From: Methylacidiphilaceae bacterium
GTDB taxonomy: Bacteria; Verrucomicrobiota; Verrucomicrobiia; Methylacidiphilales; Methylacidiphilaceae
NCBI GenBank assembly: GCA_028687155.1
Contig: JAQUAR010000071.1
Coordinates: forward strand, 1-7,241
DNA: 7,241 bases
Direction of reading: 5' to 3'
A model generated the notes under the pieces. That model worked only from the letters and a program-made list of their open reading frames with translations. It was not told the DNA's origin and ran no database searches. Within the stretch, counting starts at the first letter, position 1. Each line of letters opens with the position of its first letter. This document shows positions 1-5,725 of this stretch, in pieces. The translations under genes were made by a program, and so were the position numbers.

Positions 1-1
1 C

Positions 2-130
2 AACTTCAGCACCAAACCCATGACCGTTCCGACGATCTATGGGGTGACTCCCGCGCAGAATATCTCACCCGTGGCGTACACGATCGTGAACGATCCGAGC
101 GCTTACCACATCCGCCGCTACGCGCCTTAA
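2..130 (+). CDS. C-terminal end of an unrecognised protein (5' part outside the window)
   Basis: An open frame enters from the left edge and ends at TAA 128-130, giving 42 codons that begin NFSTKPMTVP and end YHIRRYAP. The residues are rich in Thr, Ser, Pro, Asn and Tyr, as in extracellular or outer-membrane proteins, but I see no family motif and assign no function. That the frame is coding is inferred from its being open to the edge and from the strong intrinsic terminator that follows 32 bases after the stop, with no other candidate gene between them. Confidence 0.6.
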   Translation, partial: NFSTKPMTVPTIYGVTPAQNISPVAYTIVNDPSAYHIRRYAP

Positions 131-162
131 GGGCATTAGGAATCTGGATCTGGCGGTTGCCA

Positions 163-197
163 GGGCAGGAGGGCTTCGGCCCTCCTGCTCGCTTTTT
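163..197 (+). terminator. Intrinsic (Rho-independent) terminator
   Basis: A stem of about 12 bp (163-174 pairing with 179-190, one G-T pair near its base) closes on a TTCG tetraloop flanked by C and G, the extra-stable UUCG type. It is followed by GC and five T (193-197). It sits 32 bases downstream of the stop at 130 and should end that transcript, insulating it from the genes to the right. Confidence 0.92.
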
Positions 198-199
198 GT

Positions 200-378
200 G
201 TGCGCTTTCTCATCGATGCAACTTACATTCTGGAGAAGCGCACGAAAGGATTCCGTGGGGCCGACCGATCACCCGGGAACTGCCGGTTTGCCGCCTGCAT
301 GCCCGCAGGGAGGAAGAAGCGGATGCGGGGCTTCGGAGGGTATCGTTCGTCCTTGAGCCTTGCGATCCGAACCCATAG
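200..378 (+). pseudogene. Probable remnant of a GT4-type glycosyltransferase N-terminus
   Basis: From GTG 200 the frame reads VRFLIDATYILEKRTKG, which resembles the first beta strand and loop of GT4-family glycosyltransferases (typically M-R-hydrophobic-IDA... then GIGRYTREL). Around 245-265 the resemblance moves to another frame, which reads GRPITREL followed by LHARREEEADAGLRRVSFVLEP and ends at TAG 376-378. That second part looks like the helix and second strand that follow in this fold. The piece is about 60 codons where a complete enzyme has roughly 350-400, and has no visible ribosome binding site. It is therefore best read as a frameshifted fossil in the gap between the terminator and the methyltransferase. 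The match is by eye to a short, common motif, so a chance resemblance remains possible. Apart from this I see nothing in 198-411. Confidence 0.38.
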
Positions 379-411
379 ACTGCCTCACCCATCCTGGCCG
401 CAGACGGCTTT

Positions 412-1152
412 ATGCATAACAGCCGCGAAGCAAATCTCCGAGTCTGGAATGACGAGTACTCTTGGCCCGAGGATGGAGACGAATGGAAGGGCCAGGCGCA
501 ACTCTGCGGGGTTCCCTACCTCGAATGGAAGGCTGCGGTCGTGGAGTATCTGCTTGCGCCCGCGATCCTGCCCGGCGCGACGGTCCTCGAAATCGGTCCC
601 GGGCATGGTCGTTGGACAGCCGAAATCCTTCCCCGATGTGGCCGGGCGATTCTCGTCGACCTCTCGTCAAGTTGCCTCGAACACTATCGGCGGCGTTTTT
701 CCGGTTTCGATCGTGTGGAGTATCACCTTGGCGATGGCCAAAGCCTTTCGGGTGTGGAGCCGAACGGAGTCGATTTCGCCTGGTCCTTCGATGTATTCGT
801 TCACATCGAGCGCGTCTCTTTTTGTGGCTATTTGCAAGAGCTGGGGCGGGTTCTGCGGCCCGGGGGCTCGGCCGTGCTTCACCATGCGGGGCGCCGCCAT
901 TGGGCTTTGGGGCTTTCCTTCCTTCGGGATCGTGGGACGCGTGGACGACGGTTCTACCAGTGGCTTTCCATGGGGAGAATGCACGACGATGACGGATGGC
1001 GGTCGGATATTTCGGCATGGCTTGTCCGAAGCATGGCGCGCCATGCGGGTCTGCGGGTGATCCGGCAGATGCGCTGGTGGGGATCCAATCGACGGTACGG
1101 CGTGCCCCGCTATGGCGACTGGATCTCTCTCTTGGAACGACCGGCCGGCTGA
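412..1152 (+). CDS. Class I SAM-dependent methyltransferase
   Basis: This 246-residue protein should transfer a methyl group from S-adenosylmethionine to an unidentified acceptor in the cytoplasm. The Rossmann-fold motifs are in order: motif I VLEIGPGHGRW (58-68), the strand-2 acidic residue in LVDLSSSCLE (D83), motif II DFAWSFDVFVHI (121-132, with D127 and H131), and motif III RVLRPGGSAVLHHAG (146-160). The C-terminus ends RYGDWISLLERPAG. The length suits a single-domain Methyltransf_11/25-type enzyme with a short N-terminal extension. An in-frame TAG at 376-378 limits the start; ATG 412 is the only ATG start in range, though it lacks a clear Shine-Dalgarno. Neighbouring glycosyltransferase remnants and a sulfotransferase suggest a glycan substrate, but that is inference from context only. 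The C-terminal codons recur in diverged form at 4898-4940. Confidence 0.88.
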   Translation: MHNSREANLRVWNDEYSWPEDGDEWKGQAQLCGVPYLEWKAAVVEYLLAPAILPGATVLEIGPGHGRWTAEILPRCGRAILVDLSSSCLEHYRRRFSGFDRVEYHLGDGQSLSGVEPNGVDFAWSFDVFVHIERVSFCGYLQELGRVLRPGGSAVLHHAGRRHWALGLSFLRDRGTRGRRFYQWLSMGRMHDDDGWRSDISAWLVRSMARHAGLRVIRQMRWWGSNRRYGVPRYGDWISLLERPAG

Positions 1153-1206
1153 GCGCGGCCGGCCGGGAAGCCGGCGGCACTGGCGGGAGAACGGGCATCG
1201 ACGCCT
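1107..1206. repeat. Copy A of a diverged ~100-bp repeat (methyltransferase tail and flank)
   Basis: This stretch aligns by eye with 4898-5003. It begins with the 16 identical bases CCGCTATGGCGACTGG, then about 13 of the next 18 match, and it recovers strongly at TGGCGGGAGA and at the final CGACGC. On the plus strand it encodes the methyltransferase C-terminus. On the minus strand it reads ARSPASAAGF...REIQSP followed by a stop, closely resembling the last 35 residues of the TPR protein at 4901. A GC-rich 7-bp stem (1141-1147 with 1156-1162) has the methyltransferase stop codon in its loop; without a T tract I do not call it a terminator. Confidence 0.72.
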
Positions 1207-1259
1207 AGGCAGGCGCGTGGGAGAAAAGCGGGAGCAGACGAAGTGTTTCCAGCAGCCGA

Positions 1260-1720
1260 TTCAACTGCCGAGGAGGCTAGGTCCGCGAGCGTTGAATGCG
1301 GGCCTAGCTCGCCCCCGTCCTGCCGCAGCTCCTCTTCCCTATGGTTGTGGGCGTCTTGCGCTCGGTCCCGCTCGCCGCGGGTGGGCTGCAGAGCCTGGCA
1401 CACCGCTCCGGCTTGGGCAGACTTTCCCTGGAGAAGCAGGAAGCGCCCCGGAAACGGAAGGAAGAGCCCTTCGATCAGGGCGTAGCGCTCGAAGCATTCC
1501 GGCGGCGAGACTGGCTGCCCCCGAGCATGTCATCCGCGCTTCTCCGGTACCAGAAGAGGGGTTCCGGCACCATTTCGAGCGAGAAGCCGCCAAGAACAGC
1601 GAGCACGAGGGTGTCGACCGGTTGTTCGGCGGCGAGCACCACCGTGGCTTCCCAACCCGCCTCCGCCAGGGTTTGGGCCAGGGAAGAGACTAAGGAACCG
1701 AGGCCGCTGCTCGGACCGAA
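1260..1720 (-). pseudogene. Decayed glycosyltransferase with coiled-coil C-terminus
   Basis: Three successive minus-strand frames together resemble the shell of a large glycosyltransferase. Frame one (1720-1511) contains GLGSLVSSLAQTLAEAGWEA, like a GT4 N-terminal helix. It continues with VLGGFSLEMVPEPLFWYRRS and ADDML, a typical C-terminal signature of GT2/GT4-type enzymes (strand, PEPLFWYR, then a D-x-M-L helix). The reading then moves to a second frame (about 1512-1423: SLAAGMLRALRPDRRALPSV) and to a third (about 1438-1278: LLQGKSAQAGAVCQALQ, then a charged coiled-coil stretch rich in Glu, Arg and Gln). The catalytic middle is missing, so internal deletions accompany the frameshifts. The first frame is continuous with the DUF4338 fragment to its right, so the junction near 1720 is a recombination or insertion point. 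It cannot be functional as it stands. The exact glycosyltransferase family is uncertain. Confidence 0.55.
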
Positions 1721-2176
1721 TCCCGCATAGGCCTCCGGATCGGTGAAGCTCTCGGCCAAAAGCGGAGTGTAGCCAAAGCGATCCCGCCACTGTCCCGGCA
1801 ACGCGCGCAAGGCCGCTCCCAGAGCTTAGGAGGCCAGATTGGGCGCCTGCCCCTTGGGGGTAAGCAGCAGAAAACGCCGATTTTGTACGATCAACTCGAG
1901 CCGCTCCACCCGCTGTACGGCGCTCCATCCAATCCACCGATCCCGATCCTTGAGCGCGTAGCAGGCTGGCCCCCAAACCAGAAGCGCCACCGCCTGCCCA
2001 TCTTGGGCAATGACCTGGTGCGAATAGTCGCCCACCGATCGCCCCGCCCCCAGATAGTGGCGCTCCTTCCACTGCCTATCGAACCATTCGATTTCTTCTG
2101 GAGAACTGGCAATCGAAACTTCCAGTCCGCAATCCCTTGCGCCATCGGCTCCTGAATGGACAAGCTGTTTCATCAA
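1721..2176 (-). pseudogene. DUF4338/DruA-like transposon-associated gene, broken by an in-frame TAA
   Basis: From TTG 2176 or ATG 2173 the frame reads a DUF4338 domain, in order: CGLEVSIASSPEEIEWFD, RHYLGAGRSVGDY, ALLVWGPACYALKDRDRWIG, then LELIVQNRRFLLL and APNLAS. At 1826-1828 it meets TAA. The same frame resumes directly as ALGAALRALPGQWRDRFGYT and PLLAESFTDPEAYAG, the expected continuation of this domain, so one nonsense codon splits an otherwise continuous reading. A Gln codon changed by one transition would explain it, which is inference. About residue 30 after the stop the resemblance ends and glycosyltransferase sequence begins, so the C-terminal part is missing as well. DUF4338 proteins include DruA of the Druantia system and domains carried by transposase-like genes. 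With no other Druantia genes nearby, a mobile-element origin is more likely here. A strong Shine-Dalgarno (GGAGGG) sits 7 bases before a different-frame ATG at 2213, which may be the ancestral start before a frameshift. Confidence 0.72.
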
Positions 2177-2295
2177 GCCTATTGCATCGAAAACGTCGCT
2201 TCCTGTTTACCATTTTTTTCCCTCCCGGGCGCAGAATCACTTGACCGTTCATAAAAAAAGGCCCTGGGACACTGAGAGGCGTCATGGAATGTTTG

Positions 2296-2317
2296 TGGCT
2301 ATTGACTTTACGCCACC
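2296..2317 (+). repeat. Left terminal inverted repeat of the IS1595-like element
   Basis: The sequence TGG(C)TATT(G)ACTT(T)ACGCCACC pairs with 3271-3291 in inverted orientation; bracketed bases mark the mismatches or the gap. Because this end lies inside an open frame that could start at ATG 2284, it argues that the true transposase start is the ATG at 2344. Confidence 0.65.
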
Positions 2318-2343
2318 GACCACAACCTATAGGGTTCCGGGAC

Positions 2344-3285
2344 ATGGGCGAGGATTATCCACGGACGCTTCTGGAACTGGAACGGCGCTTTGGCGACGAG
2401 GCTGCGTGCGTCGATTATCTTGCTGCTCTGCGCTGGCCGGGCGGATGGGTGTGTCCGCGATGCCAGAGGACTGCAGCTTGGTTGGTTCGGCGGGATCGCT
2501 GGCGTTGCAGGCAGTGCGGCTACGAAATGTCGATCAGAGCGGGGACCATCTTTCAGGACAGCCATCTACCGCTGAGCCTCTGGTTCCGGGCCATGTGGCA
2601 GATCACCAGCCAGAAGAACGGCATGAGCGCCCTGGGCCTGCAGCGGGTTTTGGGCTTGGGCAGCTACAAGACCGCGTGGGCGATGCTGCATAAATTGCGC
2701 CGGGCCATGGTGCGTCCGGGCCGCGACCGGCTCAAGGGAACGGTGGAGGTCGATGAGGCATACTGGGACGGCGAGGAAACCGGCACCGGCGTCACCGGAC
2801 GAGGGGCGGAGCAGAAAGCTCTGATTATTGTGGCTGCCGAGGAGGATGGCAAGGGCATTGGCCGCATCCGGTTGCGTCACATCCCGGACGCGAACCGCGC
2901 TACCCTGCACGGGTTCATCGCCCAAGCCGTCGAGCCGGGAAGCACGGTACGCACCTGCGGCCTGAACGCATACCGGGAGATGACTGGACATGTCCATGAT
3001 CGCCAGAGCCAGCGCCGTCAGGCGGAGGGAAAGCAGCTGCTGCCACGCGCTCACCGGGTGATTGCTCTGCTGAAGCGATGGCTCTTGGGTACGCATCAGG
3101 GAGCGGTGGGACACGACCATCTGGATGCTTATCTCGACGAATTCACCTTTCGTTTCAATCACCGCAATTCGCGCACCCGCGGTAAGCTCTTCTATCGTCT
3201 GGCACAACAGGCCGTGCAGATCGCACCCGCGCCTTTTGCCGATCTGATCAAACCACAGCCTATTGGGCATGGTGGCGTCAAGTAA
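2344..3285 (+). CDS. IS1595-family transposase, second catalytic Asp apparently lost
   Basis: This 313-residue protein is of the usual length for the family. The N-terminus YPRTLLELERRF and a C2C2 zinc ribbon (C37, C40, C55, C58, from CPRC to CRQC) precede the family signature RAGTIFQDSHLPLSLWFRAM (65-84) and SQKNGMSALGLQRVLGLGSY (89-108). The DDE-type nuclease follows: first Asp in VEVDEAYWDG (D137), and an acidic residue in LDEFTFRFN (E266) near the C-terminus. The position that normally reads T-D-G-W before a conserved Tyr reads T-C-G-L-N-A-Y here, so the second catalytic Asp is Cys205. If this is not a sequencing error the enzyme should be inactive although its frame is intact. ATG 2344 was chosen over ATG 2284 because the latter lies outside the element's left inverted repeat. 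The Shine-Dalgarno before 2344 is weak. Confidence 0.88.
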   Translation: MGEDYPRTLLELERRFGDEAACVDYLAALRWPGGWVCPRCQRTAAWLVRRDRWRCRQCGYEMSIRAGTIFQDSHLPLSLWFRAMWQITSQKNGMSALGLQRVLGLGSYKTAWAMLHKLRRAMVRPGRDRLKGTVEVDEAYWDGEETGTGVTGRGAEQKALIIVAAEEDGKGIGRIRLRHIPDANRATLHGFIAQAVEPGSTVRTCGLNAYREMTGHVHDRQSQRRQAEGKQLLPRAHRVIALLKRWLLGTHQGAVGHDHLDAYLDEFTFRFNHRNSRTRGKLFYRLAQQAVQIAPAPFADLIKPQPIGHGGVK

Positions 3286-3291
3286 ATACCA
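3271..3291 (-). repeat. Right terminal inverted repeat of the IS1595-like element
   Basis: Read on the minus strand it is TGGTATTTACTTGACGCCACC, matching the left end. It contains the transposase stop codon (TAA 3283-3285), so the gene ends inside the repeat. Confidence 0.65.
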
Positions 3292-3353
3292 TTATGGAAT
3301 TTTGGCTTGCCGCCCCAGGACGAGCGTAGGAGCATCCTCTTTCCTCTGATGAA

Positions 3354-4454
3354 ATGAAATCCCACGCGGTCCTCGTTCTCGGCATGCATCGCTGCGGCAC
3401 TAGCGCCCTGACCCGGTGCCTCGGCTTTCTGGGCGCGGAGCTCGGCTCGGAACTCCTCGAGCCGGCTGGAGACAATCCGACCGGCTTTTGGGAGGATGGT
3501 AGGTTGCTCGCCATCAATCAACGGTTGACCGATCTGCTGGGAGAGGAAGGGGATCGCTGGTGGGAGCATTCGGTGCCCCCGGAAATCCCCTTGTCTTCCC
3601 CGGGGGTGCGCTCCCTCCTGTCCGAGGCCGTCGAGCAGATCCGGCGGAGGTTTGCCGCCTCCGCATGGTGGGCCTTCAAGGATCCGCGGACCTTGCGGGC
3701 ATTTCCCTTTTGGGAGGAGGCGTTGATGCAAGCCGGCGCGCAGATCCTCGAGGTAATCGCCGTCCGCCATCCGCTCGCCTGCGCAGAGTCGCTTCTGCGG
3801 CGCAACGGCATTCCGGAGGATAGGGCCCTCCTTCTCTGGGCTGGCCAATATCTTGCCCATTGGCCCCGACTCGCCGCCAGACCCTTTGTCGCGGTCGATT
3901 ACGACCGGCTCTTGGAAGAACCGGAGCGGGAGCTGCGGCGGCTCAATGATCGGCTGGGGCTTTCTTGGCGCCAGGAGGCGATCGCCGAGGCGCGGAAGTT
4001 CCTGCGGCGCGAGCTACGGCACACCCGTTTTACGATCGAGGATCTGAAAAATCGGCCCGACCTTTCCCCCCTGGTCGTAGAGACCTTCGAGGCACTCGAT
4101 GACCTTTGCGCCAACCGTGAACCCAAGGCGGCCTCCTCCCGGATGCGGTCTCTCCACGCGGAGTTCTGCCGATCGGTGCCCTTGCTCCGCCTTCTCGATG
4201 CGGAGAGAACTGAACGCGAAGGAGAGTGCAAACGGCAAGCCGAAGAGCGGCTTCGAACCGAGTCGGCCCTCGCGGCGGAGCGGGAAGAGAGCCGGGCGAT
4301 CGTCGCGGCGCGAGAGCGCGAGTTAGCCGCCTTGCAGACGCGGATCGAAACTTCGCGCACTTGGAAGTTTCTTCTTCGGCTGCGGTCTCTGGAAAGATCG
4401 TTCCGCGCGCTGAGGAAGCGACGGCGCGGGTCGCGGGCCGGCGAGTCGGGGTGA
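3354..4454 (+). CDS. PAPS-dependent sulfotransferase-family protein with C-terminal coiled coil
   Basis: This 366-residue protein is predicted to move a sulfo group from PAPS to a hydroxyl or amine, probably on a glycan. The N-terminal P-loop-like 5'-phosphosulfate site is LGMHRCGTSALTRCLGFLGA (9-28). NPTGFWED (41-48) is common in bacterial family members. FKDPRTL (108-114) and VIAVRHPLACAESLLRRNG (134-152) supply the basic and Ser residues expected around the 3'-phosphate of PAPS. VAVDYDRLLEEP (179-190) is the usual strand-helix near the end of the domain. Residues about 283-332 are rich in Glu, Arg and Ala, with coiled-coil spacing and no helix breakers, followed by a very basic tail (RALRKRRRG). 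An in-frame TAG at 3327 leaves ATG 3354 as the only ATG start. No good Shine-Dalgarno is seen, but a two-codon ATGAAATGA overlaps the start (ATG 3349), so weak coupling is possible. The acceptor is unknown. Confidence 0.82.
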   Translation: MKSHAVLVLGMHRCGTSALTRCLGFLGAELGSELLEPAGDNPTGFWEDGRLLAINQRLTDLLGEEGDRWWEHSVPPEIPLSSPGVRSLLSEAVEQIRRRFAASAWWAFKDPRTLRAFPFWEEALMQAGAQILEVIAVRHPLACAESLLRRNGIPEDRALLLWAGQYLAHWPRLAARPFVAVDYDRLLEEPERELRRLNDRLGLSWRQEAIAEARKFLRRELRHTRFTIEDLKNRPDLSPLVVETFEALDDLCANREPKAASSRMRSLHAEFCRSVPLLRLLDAERTEREGECKRQAEERLRTESALAAEREESRAIVAARERELAALQTRIETSRTWKFLLRLRSLERSFRALRKRRRGSRAGESG

Positions 4455-4524
4455 GAGCGGTGGAAGAGAGGGAGAAGGTCTGGCGGCGGAGCCTCTTCGC
4501 CGCTATCCTGGGGCCACGCGCGTA

Positions 4525-4529
4525 AAGGA
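4525..4529 (+). promoter_or_regulatory. Shine-Dalgarno of the decayed Hsp70-like gene
   Basis: AAGGA lies 8 bases before ATG 4538, which begins MTSTAPDKSL. A well-placed ribosome binding site supports this ATG as the original start of the pseudogene that follows. Confidence 0.45.
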
Positions 4530-4537
4530 TTGTGGCG

Positions 4538-4850
4538 ATGACGTCGACTGCGCCGGATAAGTCCCTTGGGGATCGATCTGGGCACACGGAATGGACTGCG
4601 GGCAGCGGTCTCTTTCGGCTCATCCCCTGGTTTCCGATCACAGCCGAGCGGCTTCCGGCCGACTTCCGCGGGAAAGATCCGCCTCTTCTCGGAAGGCGGC
4701 TCGGAAGCAGTGGGAACCCGGCGATTGCATCCGCTTTCCCATAGGAAAAGACAAGTCCATTCCCTCCGCACAACCGTGGGGCGCTTCTTACCTCGGGCCG
4801 GCGCTTCCCTTGTCGGCAAGGGAGGTCGTCGTCGCGGTCGAGCCACGCGA
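4538..4850 (+). pseudogene. Frameshifted N-terminal remnant of an Hsp70/DnaK-like ATPase
   Basis: From ATG 4538 one frame reads MTSTAPDKSL. If one G is removed from the GGGG run at 4568-4571, the reading continues as GIDLGTRNGLRAAV, matching the phosphate-1 motif that opens Hsp70 proteins (GIDLGTTNS...). Further along another frame gives RLIP (about 4616-4627) and FRGKDPPLLGRR, where Hsp70s have the IPN and L-V-G-x-x-A elements. A third frame gives WEPGDCIRFPIGKDKSIP (about 4710-4765), resembling the D-P-x-N-x-I-x-x-F-K-R-x-x-G-x-D segment. About 100 residues of the nucleotide-binding domain are thus recognisable in order but in three frames, and the rest is absent. The right end runs into a methyltransferase-tail remnant. 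This is recognition by eye of a multi-frame fossil: the first motif is strong, the later ones weaker. Confidence 0.45.
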
Positions 4851-4880
4851 TCCGCCCACCGCGAGACTCCTCGAGGGATC

Positions 4881-4945
4881 GCACGCCATCGGGTTCTCCG
4901 CTATGGCGACTGGGTCACGCTCTGGGAACGGCCGACCCGCGGAGC
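4881..4945 (+). pseudogene. Remnant of a second methyltransferase C-terminus
   Basis: The plus-strand frame reads RHRVLRYGDWVTLWERP, nearly the same as the end of the intact methyltransferase (YGVPRYGDWISLLERPAG). Only about 20 codons survive and no methyltransferase motif lies upstream, so it is an orphan tail abutting the Hsp70-like remnant. The stop codon present in copy A is not conserved here; the frame stays open to TGA near 5013. Its opposite strand forms the end of the TPR gene. Confidence 0.6.
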
Positions 4946-5003
4946 GCTCCGGGCTGGAGGGGGGGCGGCCTTGGCGGGAGAGCGGATCCGAGCACCGACG
5001 CGG
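4898..5003. repeat. Copy B of the diverged ~100-bp repeat
   Basis: This is the partner of 1107-1206 in the same orientation, starting with the same 16 bases. Its minus strand supplies about the last 35 codons and the stop (4901-4903) of the TPR gene. Confidence 0.72.
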
Positions 5004-5725
5004 GTGGCGTTCTGAACAACGGTGGGGTTGCTGGGCTGGAAGAGAAAGGCCTTGCTGTAGGCTTGCAGGGCGTCCCGGTTCCGGCCGAGCTTCTCGTAGG
5101 CGACTCCCAGGTTGTTCCACACCTCGGTATTGCCGGGCTCCAGCGCGAGCGCCTTCTGGTAAGCGGCAGCGGCTTCCGAAAAGCGATTGAGCTCGCCGTA
5201 AACGACGCCGACGCTGAACCAGGCGGTGGAGCTCGGTGCCAGCTGGCAGGCCTTTTCGAATGCGGGCAGGGCTTGGGCATGGTGGCTCAGATGCTCTTCT
5301 TCCGCGCCGAGGGCAAACCATGCGGCCGGATCGGCCGGGCTCAGCTCCGTCGCTCGGTGGAAGCAGTCGAGGGCCTGCTTGCGATAACCGGCTCCTGCGT
5401 AGGCGCGACCGAGCCATAGCCGGGCCTCTCCGCTGCGGCCATTGATCGAGGCCGCCTTGCGGAAGGGGGAAAGGGCCTCCGCGGGGTTGCCGGCGAGCAA
5501 AAGAGCTTCGCCCAACCGTAGCCAATCTGGGGCGGAGCGCGGGTTGGCTTGGGCCTGCGCTCGGAGCGATGCGAGCCTCTGCTCCAGGGTGCCGTGCGGG
5601 GAGGGCGGGGAAAGGGCAGGGCCCGGGGTGCCGGAGCTCCGCGCCAGCGGAAGAAAGGGGGCTGCGATGGCGAGGAGTAGCGGAAAGCTCCGTCGGGGCA
5701 AGGAACTCGAAGAGCGGCGATCCAT
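4901..5725 (-). CDS. Exported tetratricopeptide-repeat (TPR) protein
   Basis: This 274-residue protein starts with a basic n-region (MDRRSSSSLPRR) and a hydrophobic core FPLLLAIAAPFLPLA (14-28), a plausible Sec signal peptide or membrane anchor, so it should act in the periplasm or envelope. Five consecutive 34-residue TPR units follow (about 64-97, 98-131, 132-165, 166-199, 200-233). Each has the W/Y-x-x-L-G ... A/Y ... A-x-x-x-F/Y-x-x-A ... P pattern, clearest in EVWNNLGVAYEKLGRNRDAL. TPR arrays bind protein partners; no catalytic domain is present. After about residue 238 a Pro/Ala/Arg/Ser-rich tail follows that is encoded by the antisense strand of the methyltransferase-tail repeat, so the original C-terminus may have been replaced. 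ATG 5725 has GGGAG only one base away, which is poor spacing, but no better start is seen. It is divergent from the TpsB gene, 122 bases apart. Confidence 0.88.
   Translation of the reverse strand: MDRRSSSSLPRRSFPLLLAIAAPFLPLARSSGTPGPALSPPSPHGTLEQRLASLRAQAQANPRSAPDWLRLGEALLLAGNPAEALSPFRKAASINGRSGEARLWLGRAYAGAGYRKQALDCFHRATELSPADPAAWFALGAEEEHLSHHAQALPAFEKACQLAPSSTAWFSVGVVYGELNRFSEAAAAYQKALALEPGNTEVWNNLGVAYEKLGRNRDALQAYSKAFLFQPSNPTVVQNATRVGARIRSPAKAAPPPARSAPRVGRSQSVTQSP

Larger units (their letters stand above)
2296..3291 (+). mobile_element. IS1595-family-like insertion sequence, about 1.0 kb
   Basis: The transposase gene is bracketed by imperfect inverted ends. The left end, TGGCTATTGACTTTACGCCACC (2296-2317), matches the reverse complement of 3271-3291 at about 19 of 22 positions with one gap. 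ATGGAAT occurs just outside on both sides (2284-2290 and 3294-3300). It could be the core of the 8-bp target duplication usual for this family, although its spacing from the inverted ends differs (5 versus 2 bases), so I am unsure of the exact borders. The left flank 2177-2295 carries the upstream region of the minus-strand DUF4338 gene and no gene of its own; the right flank leads directly into the sulfotransferase. Confidence 0.7.

Noticed and set aside
1141..1162. Terminator at the end of the methyltransferase
   Set aside because: A 7-bp GC stem spans the stop codon but no T tract follows, and GC-rich stems are common here by chance.
410..1198. 262-codon minus-strand open frame opposite the methyltransferase
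   Set aside because: It is Arg/Pro-rich without motifs, while the plus strand shows all the methyltransferase motifs.
1721..2176. Druantia phage-defence system
   Set aside because: Only a broken DUF4338 domain is present. None of the large helicase or other Druantia genes is in the window, and the context is mobile-element debris.
2076..2213. 45-codon minus-strand frame from ATG 2213 with a strong Shine-Dalgarno
   Set aside because: The protein is Arg/Cys-rich and overlaps the DUF4338 reading in another frame. More likely the ancestral start, followed by a frameshift, than a separate gene.
2566..3270. 234-codon minus-strand open frame inside the transposase
   Set aside because: It is antisense to a well-conserved IS1595 transposase and has no domain of its own.
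4451..4525. Small GTG-started frame overlapping the sulfotransferase stop (GTGA)
   Set aside because: It has only 24 residues, no family resemblance and no ribosome binding site beyond the overlap. Not enough to call a gene.
3899..4846. 315-codon minus-strand open frame opposite the sulfotransferase
   Set aside because: It is dominated by Arg, Ser and Pro with low complexity, the antisense image of the coiled-coil codons. No family is visible.
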